Source: Synergistaceae bacterium OttesenSCG-928-D05 (GTDB lineage Bacteria > Synergistota > Synergistia > Synergistales > Synergistaceae). From it: a DNA stretch of 39,586 nucleotides. The stretch spans positions 1-39,586 of the forward strand of contig JAJDJB010000011.1 in NCBI GenBank assembly GCA_030266985.1, in the 5' to 3' direction. Shown piece by piece: positions 31,887 to 38,841 of this stretch. The notes below the pieces were generated by a model. That model ran no database searches and was not told the origin of the DNA. It saw nothing but the letters and a program-made list of their open reading frames with translations. The translations under genes and the position numbers were made by a program. Positions within the stretch are counted from its first letter, which is position 1, and each line of letters begins with the position of its first letter.

Positions 31887-32306
31887 TTACTCTTCTACGA
31901 TCGACGCAGTGCCCCTGCGGGGGCCTTCCGTCCAAATACTGATGCCGAATGCGTTCAGCACCGCGAGGTCGCCGTCAAATTCGCCAAAAACGTTTTCGTG
32001 GTTTGGGCCTGCGACTTTCGGGCCGTACCAGAAATGAATCGCTTTGTCTTTGAAGCCCGGCGAACCGAGCCACATGCTAATCTCTCCGGCTTTCATATCG
32101 GAGCCCGCTTTATGATTTTCCTGCGGCAGGTCTTTGTCGATGTTGGCAACGACGAAAATAGTCTCTCCGTTGAAACGTGCATGCATGAATTTCACTTCCT
32201 GCGGAAGAGCTTCTGCAAGCGCCTTCACCGTTTCGGGAGCCTTGTCTTCAAACAGCTTAATTTTCAAAGAATCGCCTTCAGGGAACGTTATCAACATTTT
32301 TTTCAT
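31887..32306 (-). CDS. DUF3830 family protein
   Basis: A 139-residue protein of the DUF3830 family, whose fold resembles cyclophilin. The start reads MLITFPEGDSLKIKLFEDKAPETVKAL and is followed by LPQEVKFMHARFNGETIFV and GPNHENVFGEFDGDLAVLN, the pattern I associate with DUF3830. The biochemical role is unknown. The ATG at 32306 is chosen because GGAGG lies 8 bp before it; an ATG at 32321 is too close. It lies 17 bp after the flavin reductase gene and 4 bp before the unrecognised gene. Genes of this type often sit beside catabolic enzymes and transporters, as here. Confidence 0.72.
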   Translation of the reverse strand: MKKMLITFPEGDSLKIKLFEDKAPETVKALAEALPQEVKFMHARFNGETIFVVANIDKDLPQENHKAGSDMKAGEISMWLGSPGFKDKAIHFWYGPKVAGPNHENVFGEFDGDLAVLNAFGISIWTEGPRRGTASIVEE

Positions 32307-32323
32307 ATCGACATCCTCCAATT

Positions 32324-32914
32324 CTATTGTGCTTTTTCCGGTTTGGCCGCTTCTTTAAAGTCGACCGTTTCTCCAAGCATTGCATAGCGTGTACCGCCCA
32401 AATAGTGCAGCGTTTCCGCCCCTTTCGCGCCCGTAATCCATCCGGCGTCGTTGAAATAACGATCATCCACTGTTACAGACACAGGCTCCGCTACGAAAAG
32501 ACTGTAGGCGCCTTCTGCAATCGGGTAGGTATTGCAAATCTTGCACTCGATATGGCCAATACACTCTTCGATTATAGGGGCGTTGGTGAGTACATTCGCT
32601 TTTCCGCGTGTAAGCCCTGTCTTTTCGAATTTATCTACATCGCGCCCGGACATGAAGCCGCAGTAGTGTAACTCCCATAAAAGCTCTTTGTTCGGAATAT
32701 TTATGATATACTCCCCGGAGTTTTTAATTATATCATAGGAGAATCTCTTGGGTGTCACGCTGATACCAAGGACCGGGGGATCCGGACAAAAACTGCTTTG
32801 CCACGTGATTGTGATAATGTTATCCCTGTCCCCGTCCTTACATGTAACAAACGTGGACATGCCGGGATAGAGCATCGCGGTTGCCCGCTTTGGTGGAAGA
32901 TGTACTTTAGCCAT
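32324..32914 (-). CDS. Flavin reductase-like protein (FMN-binding split barrel)
   Basis: A 196-residue protein of the flavin reductase / DIM6-NTAB family, which binds FMN in a split-barrel fold. The typical start is VHLPPKRATAMLYPGMSTFV followed by VTCKDGDRDNIITITWQSSF, with the SVTPKRFSYDIIKNSGEYI segment that contacts flavin, then YCGFMSGRDVDKFEKTGL and HLECKI-like core strands. The ATG at 32914 is preferred over the GTG at 32923, because AAGGATG lies a suitable distance before it. It is between the permease (34 bp) and the DUF3830 gene (17 bp). It might supply reduced flavin or protect FMN-linked redox steps; the partner is unknown. Confidence 0.85.
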   Translation of the reverse strand: MAKVHLPPKRATAMLYPGMSTFVTCKDGDRDNIITITWQSSFCPDPPVLGISVTPKRFSYDIIKNSGEYIINIPNKELLWELHYCGFMSGRDVDKFEKTGLTRGKANVLTNAPIIEECIGHIECKICNTYPIAEGAYSLFVAEPVSVTVDDRYFNDAGWITGAKGAETLHYLGGTRYAMLGETVDFKEAAKPEKAQ

Positions 32915-32947
32915 ACAAACCACATCCTTTTCTATAGTTTTGCAAGC

Positions 32948-34306
32948 CTATTCAGGCGAATGCGCTTTGCTGAAAGTGATTAATGCAATCCCGATCAACG
33001 TCCAGCCAATCGTGATTCCCCATTCATAAGGCCAGGAGAGCGCGGCAGGAGTGCCGGGCAGGTAAAGCAAAATCATTGCCGCTGAAAGGAGCATGGCGAC
33101 GACGCCAACCGTTACACCGCCTTTGACTTTATAGGGGCGCGGCAAATCCGGCTCTTTTTTACGAAGTACGAGAAAAGAGAGCGTTACGATTAAATTACAG
33201 ACAACAATACCGAACCCGCCTGCATTTGAAAGCCAGACCAGCATAGTTCTGCCAAAAAACGGAGCGATTGTCGTGACGCAGAAAATAAGAATGATCGCAT
33301 TGCACGGCGTTTTAAATTTCGGATGCAGTTTCCCAAAAGCCTGCGGCAACATTCGCTCGTCGGCCATTGAGCAGATGGTACGGCTGCAGCCGACGTAGAA
33401 AGAGTTCCATGTGGTGACGATTCCGCCGATGCCGCCCAAAATCATGATTTTTGACGCGAGAGAGCTGCCGTGAAATGCGTTTGCCATCGCGTCTGCGGTA
33501 GCTAGCCCCGAGCCGGCAAGCTGAATGGCAGGCATCGTGCGGCCAACGCCCAGAATAATCGCAGCGTACCAGATGACCGCTGATACGACCGAAATCACCA
33601 ATATCTGACCAATCTTTTTGACCGGCACGTTCATCTCTTCAGCCGCTTGCGGAATCACTTCAAAGCCGACATACATAAAAGGCGTCATAACCGCCACGAC
33701 CAATACGCCGTTCATCCCTTTAAAAAGCGGCTGCATCGTTGCAGCGCTTCCATTCGCCGCGGCGCCGCCCATAAAAGTGAGACCGACCGCGAAAACCAGA
33801 AACGTCATTGTCGTCTGGAGCACCATTGCCGTTTTCACGCCCAGAATATTGATGACCGCGATTGCGACGGAACTCAGCACGCCAAATATCATCCATGAAA
33901 AATAGACGTCAAAACCCGCGATCGTGTACATATATCCTTTCAAATAATCCGGAAACAGGTATTGCACGACAGTCGGCAGCGCCACAACCTCAAAAGCAAT
34001 GACCGAAATATAGCCGAGCATCATTGCCCAAGTACAAATAAAAGAAACAGTCGGGCCGAACGCGCGTTTACTGAAAACGAGGACGCCTCCATTTTTCGGC
34101 AGAGCGGCGACCAGTTCGGCGTAAACGTGTCCCACAAAAAAAATCATCACGCCTCCGACGACGAACGCGCCGACCGCACCCAACGTACCCGCTGAAAGAA
34201 TCCAGTCCCCGGAGAGAACGACCCATCCCCATCCAATCATAGCGCCGAATGCGAGGGCGAATACGTCTGCTTTATTGAGGCTTTTTTCGTACTTTGAATT
34301 TTCCAT
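32948..34306 (-). CDS. APC-family amino-acid permease
   Basis: A 452-residue transporter of the amino acid-polyamine-organocation superfamily with about twelve membrane helices. The first helix region has the broken-helix motif FALAFGAMIGWGWVVLSG, an amino-acid binding site in relatives, and later comes PFMYVGFEVIPQAAEEM, the conserved helix-6 segment with Glu. The next genes (flavin reductase, DUF3830, unrecognised, symporter) follow in the same direction with short gaps, so it is probably the first gene of the leftward operon. Some relatives carry aminoacids such as glutamate or gamma-aminobutyrate; the substrate cannot be decided. The mRNA start is likely within 34310-34440. Confidence 0.9.
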   Translation of the reverse strand: MENSKYEKSLNKADVFALAFGAMIGWGWVVLSGDWILSAGTLGAVGAFVVGGVMIFFVGHVYAELVAALPKNGGVLVFSKRAFGPTVSFICTWAMMLGYISVIAFEVVALPTVVQYLFPDYLKGYMYTIAGFDVYFSWMIFGVLSSVAIAVINILGVKTAMVLQTTMTFLVFAVGLTFMGGAAANGSAATMQPLFKGMNGVLVVAVMTPFMYVGFEVIPQAAEEMNVPVKKIGQILVISVVSAVIWYAAIILGVGRTMPAIQLAGSGLATADAMANAFHGSSLASKIMILGGIGGIVTTWNSFYVGCSRTICSMADERMLPQAFGKLHPKFKTPCNAIILIFCVTTIAPFFGRTMLVWLSNAGGFGIVVCNLIVTLSFLVLRKKEPDLPRPYKVKGGVTVGVVAMLLSAAMILLYLPGTPAALSWPYEWGITIGWTLIGIALITFSKAHSPE

Positions 34307-34503
34307 AATGAAACCTCTTTTTTATAGAAAATATGAACTTTGCGTTGTTTTTACGCTTATATATTATTGCCTGTTCGAAAAAACGCCTATGTGGTAAAAA
34401 AACAATAACAAAGGATGATTTTGTTCTTCGATGTCAAAAGGACATGAAAGATTAAAGAAAGTTCTAAATCTTGTGATACACTCTATTTGAGGTGGTTGCC
34501 GCA
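34307..34503. other. Intergenic region between divergent genes
   Basis: The region is AT-rich and separates the leftward permease operon from the rightward EamA gene. TATATAAG on the minus strand (about 34359-34366) could be a -10 box for the permease operon, without a clear -35 box. On the plus strand GAGGTGG (34489-34495) is the EamA ribosome-binding site. No conserved RNA structure is recognised. Confidence 0.35.
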
Positions 34504-35361
34504 ATGGACGTGAAGAAACGTAGCCTGCTGGAGATCCATATTTCCGTCCTGTTGTTCGGGTTGACGGGTTTGTTCGGCAGATATTTAGATATGCCCGCAG
34601 TCTTTATTACGCTCGGGCGCGTTTTTTTTGCGTCGATTTTTTTATTTTGCTTTTATAAATTGAAACGTGCGGATTTGCGTCTTGCTTCATTCTGGGATTA
34701 CCTGACCGTGGCTGCGGCGGGGGGGATTCTTGCGTTCCACTGGACCGCTTTTTATCAGTCCGTAAAAGTGTCGACCGTTGCGATCGCCGTTTTGACTTTC
34801 TCTACGTATCCGATTTTCGTGACGTTTTCGGAACCCTTTCTGTTCGGTGAGAAAATAAAAATTCGGGATATTTTTTTCGCGTTTCTCATGTTTGCGGGGG
34901 TATTGCTGATCGTTCCCGAGTTCAACTTGAGCAATCAGATGACGCTTGGAATTTTGTGGGGAATGGGCAGCAGTTTTTCCTATGCGGTGATGTCGCTGTT
35001 GAATCGAAAGTTCGCGCAGAAATACCAGGGCGGCGTTATCGCGTTATACGAGCAGGGCGTCGCGACGCTTGTGCTGCTTCCGATTCTTTTGGTTGCGCGG
35101 CCAGTCGTTACGCCGATGGAGTGGGGGCTGTTGATTTTGCTTGGCATCGTCTTCACCGGGACGGCGCATTCGCTGTTCATCAACGGCATGAAAAACGTGC
35201 GCGCGCAGACGGCGGGACTTATCGCGGGGCTTGAGAGCGTCTACGGAATTGCCGCCGCAGCGCTCCTGTTGGGCGAGATTCCGACCGCGGGGGAGCTGAT
35301 TGGCGGTGCGGTCATTCTCGGCACGGCGTTTTTATCTACCTGGTACTCATCCAGAGAATAA
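34504..35361 (+). CDS. EamA/DMT-family transporter
   Basis: A 285-residue protein of the drug/metabolite transporter superfamily, with two EamA repeats and about ten membrane helices. The repeats are visible as LLFGLTGLFGRYLDMPAVFI and GILWGMGSSFSYAVMSLLNRK, each followed by the EP-containing segment (FSEPFLFGEKI in repeat 1 and GLESVYGIAAAALLLGE in repeat 2). These proteins mostly export amino acids or small metabolites. The ATG at 34504 is chosen, because GAGGTGG lies 8 bp before it; a GTG at 34492 sits inside that site. It ends at a bidirectional terminator at 35366. Confidence 0.88.
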   Translation: MDVKKRSLLEIHISVLLFGLTGLFGRYLDMPAVFITLGRVFFASIFLFCFYKLKRADLRLASFWDYLTVAAAGGILAFHWTAFYQSVKVSTVAIAVLTFSTYPIFVTFSEPFLFGEKIKIRDIFFAFLMFAGVLLIVPEFNLSNQMTLGILWGMGSSFSYAVMSLLNRKFAQKYQGGVIALYEQGVATLVLLPILLVARPVVTPMEWGLLILLGIVFTGTAHSLFINGMKNVRAQTAGLIAGLESVYGIAAAALLLGEIPTAGELIGGAVILGTAFLSTWYSSRE

Positions 35362-35365
35362 AAAA

Positions 35366-35391
35366 CGCCGGGGACGTTTGAGTTCCCGGCG
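35366..35391. terminator. Bidirectional terminator
   Basis: CGCCGGGGAC (35366-35375) and GTTCCCGGCG (35382-35391) form a 10-bp stem with one G-T pair. A T-run follows on each strand, so it serves both the EamA gene and the convergent selenoprotein-candidate gene. Confidence 0.85.
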
Positions 35392-35409
35392 AAAATTTTT
35401 GCGATTTTT

Positions 35410-35763
35410 TTATTTCTTAAATTTCTCTTTCCACTCGTCTTCCTTAAAACCGACAAGCACGAAATTGTCTCCGACCGCAATCGGTCGTTTGACGAGCATG
35501 CCGTCGGAGCCGAGCAGTTTATATTGCTCCTGTTCCGTCATGTCGGGGAGCTTGTCTTTAACGCCGAGATTTTTGTATGAATTTCCGCTCGTGTTATAGA
35601 ATTTTTTAAGCGGCAGTCCGCTTGCCTTGTGCCACGTTTCGATTTCCGCAGGCGTTGGATTGTCGATTTTGATGTCGCGGAATTCGTACGGAATCTTATT
35701 TTCGTCGAGCCAGGCCCTGGCTCTCTGGCATGTCGTTCATTTTGGATAGCAGACAAACAGCAT
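35410..35763 (-). CDS. ArsC/Spx-family redox protein with in-frame TGA at the first active-site Cys (candidate selenoprotein)
   Basis: Read from the ATG at 35763 to TAA at 35410-35412, with TGA as selenocysteine, this gives 117 residues. The start reads MLFVCYPK, then TGA as codon 9 (35737-35739), then TTCQRARAWLDENKIPYEFR. In ordinary ArsC/Spx relatives this position is the first Cys of the CxxC-like motif in CYPKCSTCQ; here it would be Sec9-Thr-Thr-Cys12. Downstream, GLPLKKFYNTSGNSYKNLG, LKKFYNTSG-type patterns, DGMLVKRPIAVGDNFVLVGF and the helical end are those of the family. AAGGAGGA lies 7 bp before the start. A hairpin at 35707-35723 fits a bacterial SECIS element. The gene begins 12 bp after ridA, so both share an operon. 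The function is probably a thiol/selenol redox role rather than RNA-polymerase binding. If not Sec, it is a pseudogene or an error at one base. Confidence 0.85.
35707..35723 (-). promoter_or_regulatory. Candidate bacterial SECIS hairpin
   Basis: On the minus strand GAGCCAG, loop GGC and CTGGCTC form a perfect 7-bp stem. The loop starts 20 bases after the TGA at 35737-35739, inside the usual 16-37 base window, and it contains G as in known elements. It lies inside the coding region, as bacterial SECIS elements do. Confidence 0.75.
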
Positions 35764-35775
35764 TGTCATTCCTCC

Positions 35776-36159
35776 TTAGGCTTTGGACGGGGCATAGGCC
35801 GTCAGCACGATCTCGACGTTGGCGTCGCCCGCGAGTTTTGATATTTCCACCGTTGCGCGCGCCGGGTAAGGCTGCTCGAAAAAACTCTTGTACGCGTCGT
35901 TCATCTCGGAAAATTTCCCGATGTTCGTCATATAAATGCGCGCTTCCACGACGTCGGCAAACGAAAGTCCCTGCGATTCCAGCGCTATTTTTGCCTCCAT
36001 CATGGCATTTTTTGTCTCTTGCGCCATGTCCGGTTTTGCGAGCAGCTCGTCCGTGATCCCGGTGACGCCGCTCAGATACAACGTCGGCCCGGCCCAAACG
36101 CCAATGCTGTATGCGCCGATCGGTTCGCCGAGCTCTTCTACAGAAATTGCTTTTCTCAT
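35776..36159 (-). CDS. ridA: RidA family protein
   Basis: A 127-residue RidA (YjgF/YER057c) protein, which hydrolyses reactive enamine and imine intermediates from PLP enzymes. The family pattern includes GPTLYLSGVTG, TKNAMMEAKIALESQGLSFADVV as the helix before the core strands, and EQPYPARATVEISKLAGDANVEIVLTAYAP with the conserved arginine that binds the carboxylate of the substrate. The start is probably the ATG at 36159; GTG and TTG codons a few bases upstream (36168, 36165) are possible. AAGGAG lies close before it. The selenoprotein-candidate gene follows directly. Confidence 0.92.
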   Translation of the reverse strand: MRKAISVEELGEPIGAYSIGVWAGPTLYLSGVTGITDELLAKPDMAQETKNAMMEAKIALESQGLSFADVVEARIYMTNIGKFSEMNDAYKSFFEQPYPARATVEISKLAGDANVEIVLTAYAPSKA

Positions 36160-36292
36160 CCGCAACACGCTCCTTTTTCTTGCTACCGTTATATTTTATT
36201 CGAAGCTTACGTGCGCCGCATCAGAAAAATGTGAAGTGAAATAGTGACCTGTGTCATCTCGTCTGCATGATTGTCGAATTTTTTACATAAAT

Positions 36293-36337
36293 GTATTATA
36301 ATTATGTTGTTTTTGTGTATTTTTGTAGTTATAATAC
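36293..36337. promoter_or_regulatory. Inverted repeat, candidate toxin-antitoxin operator
   Basis: GTATTATAATT (36293-36303) and AGTTATAATAC (36327-36337) are inverted copies with one mismatch. The right copy contains the -10 box TATAAT (36330-36335); TTGTTT at 36307-36312 with a 17-bp spacer gives a full promoter. An antitoxin dimer could bind here to repress its own operon, as in RelB systems. Confidence 0.6.
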
Positions 36338-36357
36338 TTGCAAAAGGAGTGATTGAT

Positions 36358-36627
36358 ATGTCAAAATCAGAAGTTCTACAGGTGCGCCTTACGCCGGAAC
36401 TACGTAAAGAAGCGGACGAGCTTTTCAGCAGTATGGGACTGGAAACCCGTGAAGCCGTACGTCTTTTTATCGTACAGACGATTGCGCACGGAGCATTGCC
36501 GTTTGCTGTGATACCGCCAAAGAAGGACGCGAACGGTTTTACAGCGGCCCAGCGCAAACGGCTGGACCAGTCTATCGCGGAATTGGAAGCGGGGCACGGC
36601 CAGGAGCGCGAGCTGATTGAGGCTTAG
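36358..36627 (+). CDS. RelB/DinJ-family antitoxin
   Basis: An 89-residue antitoxin. The N-terminal half has the ribbon-helix-helix DNA-binding pattern of RelB/DinJ (SEVLQVRLTPELRKEADELF and GLETREAVRLFIVQTIAHGALPF), and the C-terminal half (TAAQRKRLDQSIAELEAGHG) is the toxin-binding part. The ATG at 36358 has AAAGGAGTG just before it; an earlier in-frame codon at 36271 lies in the promoter. The YoeB-type toxin gene starts 8 bp after its stop. It is expected to neutralise the toxin and to repress the operon. Confidence 0.88.
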   Translation: MSKSEVLQVRLTPELRKEADELFSSMGLETREAVRLFIVQTIAHGALPFAVIPPKKDANGFTAAQRKRLDQSIAELEAGHGQERELIEA

Positions 36628-36635
36628 GGCGCGAT

Positions 36636-36902
36636 ATGCGTAAAATCTGGTCGGGCAAAAGTTGGGACGAATATCTATACTGGCAGAAACAGGATAAAAA
36701 GACCGTCAGCAAAATCAATAAACTCATCAAGAGTATCGAGCGGGATGGGGAATTACAGGGCGAAGGCAAGCCGGAGCGTCTGAAGGAAGATCTTTCAGGC
36801 TGGTGCAGCAGACGCATCGACGACAAAAATCGCTTGATTTACCGCGTCATTTCAGACAGCATAGAAATTGCTAAGTGCGGTGACCACTATAACGGCAAAT
36901 AA
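36636..36902 (+). CDS. yoeB: YoeB-family mRNA interferase toxin
   Basis: An 88-residue RelE-superfamily endoribonuclease toxin of the Txe/YoeB group, which cuts mRNA on the ribosome. The residues that correspond to E. coli YoeB catalytic Glu46, Arg65, His83 and Tyr84 are all present (Glu47, Arg66, His84, Tyr85). The family core GKPERLKEDLSGWCSRRIDDKNRLIYRV is clear in parts. The partner antitoxin gene is 8 bp upstream. A terminator follows at 36914. The set of catalytic residues suggests an active toxin. Confidence 0.92.
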   Translation: MRKIWSGKSWDEYLYWQKQDKKTVSKINKLIKSIERDGELQGEGKPERLKEDLSGWCSRRIDDKNRLIYRVISDSIEIAKCGDHYNGK

Positions 36903-36913
36903 ATGCAATCAAG

Positions 36914-36952
36914 AAAAAGGGGCTTCGCGCGTTTTGTGCGGGGCCCTTTTTG
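36914..36952 (+). terminator. Terminator of the toxin-antitoxin operon
   Basis: AAAAAGGG (about 36914-36921) and CCCTTTTT (about 36944-36951) pair, with an inner CGCGC/GTGCG stem, so this is a long hairpin with a T-run, about 12 bp after the toxin stop. Confidence 0.75.
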
Positions 36953-37065
36953 CCGTTTACTCGAAACACTAAATCAGCATAAATCGCGGGAATAAAAGTT
37001 GGGGCTAGATTATAATAATTCTTGAAAATTGGACCATATAAACGAGATGCAAGGAGGGCCTAAAT

Positions 37066-38739
37066 ATGAAAATCGTAATAATCGGAGGCGTCGCGGGCGG
37101 CGCAAGTGCGGCCACGCGGCTGCGTAGACTGGACGAAACAGCTGAAATCCTTATATTGGAGCGCGGTCCAGATATTTCTTTTGCCAGCTGCGGCATGCCT
37201 TACTATATCGGAGATGTGATCAAGAGCGAAAAAGCGCTGCTGTTGAACAACGCTGCTTCTTTTCGCGAAAAATATAATATCGAAGTTCGCGCGCTGAACA
37301 ACGTCGATAGAATTAATCGCGAGAAAAAAACGCTCACGGTAACGAACCGCGAAACGGGAAAAACGTACGAAGAAAGCTACGATAAACTCCTGATCGCCAC
37401 CGGTGCGGAGCCCATCATACCGCCAATTGCCGGCATGGATTCGAAACGCGTTTTTACGCTGCGTTCCGTGCCTGACGCCGTAAAAATAAAAACATTTCTC
37501 CAGGAATCCGGCGCAAAACGTGCGGTCATTGTTGGCGGCGGCGCAATCGGTCTCGAAATGGCTGAAAATTTCCGCCACATCGGGCTTGACGTAACGATCG
37601 TCGAAATGAGCGGGCAGCTCCTCGCGCCCACGGATGTCGAAATGGCGGCGCAAGTACAAACACACGCAGAGCAGAACGGCATCAAAGTTATCCTGAATAA
37701 CGGCGCGAAAGAAATCATAGACGACGGCGGAGAATTGACCGTAAAACTGAACGACGGCGAAATCAAGGCGGATATGCTCTTAATGGCGGTCGGCGTGCGT
37801 CCCGACAGCGCTCTTGCGCGCGAGGCCGTAATCGCGCTGAATCCGCGCGGCGCCGTCATCGTGGACGAAACTATGCGCACCTCCGACCCGGATATCTACG
37901 CGGTCGGCGACGTCGTACAGGTCTACCATATCGTGACCGGGCAGCCGATGTCGATTTTCCTTGCGGGCCCTGCGAACCGGCAGGCGCGCATCGCGGCGGA
38001 CAATCTGGCCGGTCAGCAGAGCAAATACCCGGGCGTTCTGGGAACGGGGATCGTAAAGCTTTTCGATATGACGGTCGCATTCACGGGAGTCAACGAAAAA
38101 ACGGCGAAAGAAAATAATCTCGATTACGACAAAGTCTATCTGACGCTGCCGCAGCACGCCGGTTATTATCCCGGCGGGCGCGAAATGAAAATGAAAGTAT
38201 TGTTTGAAAAAACGACGGGAAAAATTTTCGGCGCGCAAATCGTGGGCTTCGACGGCGTCGACAAACGCGTCGACATCTTCGCGACGGTCATAAAGCTTGG
38301 CGGAACGGCGCTGGATTTGCAGGAGATTGATTTCTGCTATTCGCCGCCCTACGGCATGCCGAAAGACCCCGCAAACATGGCGGGATACGTGATTGAAAAC
38401 GTCGTCAAAAAACATATGAGCCAATATCACTGGAACGAAGTCGCGGACATCCCGAAAGACGGCAGCGCGACGCTGCTCGACGTGCGGGAGACAAAAGATA
38501 AAAAGCTCGGCGACATCGATGGATTTAGCTACATGCCGCTTGAAGAACTGCGCGAAAAAATGCAGGAAATCGACAAAGGAAAACCCGTCTACGTAAACTG
38601 CAAGAGCGGCAGACGCGGTTATAACGCATGCCGCGCGCTCGAGGCGCAGGGATATAAAGTCGCGAACCTGGCGGGCGGAATCATGATCTATGGCTGCATA
38701 AACGAATCCTGCGAGCCAAAAGAAAAGAAATCAAACTAG
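37066..38739 (+). CDS. CoA-disulfide reductase with C-terminal rhodanese domain
   Basis: A 557-residue flavoprotein of the pyridine-nucleotide disulfide oxidoreductase family. The FAD site is IIGGVAGGASAATRLRRL at the start, the active cysteine is Cys42 in SFASCGMPYYIG, and the second dinucleotide site is AVIVGGGAIGLEMAEN. The IYAVGDVVQV segment binds FAD, and the dimerisation domain follows. The last 90 residues are a rhodanese domain with Cys512 in VNCKSGRRGYNACR. This is the CoADR-rhodanese type, seen in polysulfide and persulfide reductases such as Npsr. It probably reduces CoA-linked or free polysulfide with NAD(P)H. AAGGAGGG lies before the ATG. It ends at the terminator at 38766. Confidence 0.92.
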   Translation: MKIVIIGGVAGGASAATRLRRLDETAEILILERGPDISFASCGMPYYIGDVIKSEKALLLNNAASFREKYNIEVRALNNVDRINREKKTLTVTNRETGKTYEESYDKLLIATGAEPIIPPIAGMDSKRVFTLRSVPDAVKIKTFLQESGAKRAVIVGGGAIGLEMAENFRHIGLDVTIVEMSGQLLAPTDVEMAAQVQTHAEQNGIKVILNNGAKEIIDDGGELTVKLNDGEIKADMLLMAVGVRPDSALAREAVIALNPRGAVIVDETMRTSDPDIYAVGDVVQVYHIVTGQPMSIFLAGPANRQARIAADNLAGQQSKYPGVLGTGIVKLFDMTVAFTGVNEKTAKENNLDYDKVYLTLPQHAGYYPGGREMKMKVLFEKTTGKIFGAQIVGFDGVDKRVDIFATVIKLGGTALDLQEIDFCYSPPYGMPKDPANMAGYVIENVVKKHMSQYHWNEVADIPKDGSATLLDVRETKDKKLGDIDGFSYMPLEELREKMQEIDKGKPVYVNCKSGRRGYNACRALEAQGYKVANLAGGIMIYGCINESCEPKEKKSN

Positions 38740-38765
38740 CAATATTAGAGAGAAACATAAAATCT

Positions 38766-38795
38766 AAAAAGGGCCTCCGTCGGGAGGCCCTTTTT
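38766..38795. terminator. Bidirectional terminator
   Basis: AAAAAGGGCCTCC (38766-38778) and GGAGGCCCTTTTT (38783-38795) form a perfect 13-bp stem with a 4-base loop. It serves the reductase on the plus strand and the molbindin-type gene on the minus strand. Confidence 0.95.
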
Positions 38796-38841
38796 GCGAT
38801 TACGTTGGTTTTATTCCAGATATTCTGTTGCAGGGCGTTTT

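Noticed and set aside
35538-35756. 72-codon minus-strand open frame over the selenoprotein candidate
   Set aside because: It is in another frame of the ArsC/Spx-type gene, rich in Arg, Ser and Thr, and lacks a family match; it is a shadow.
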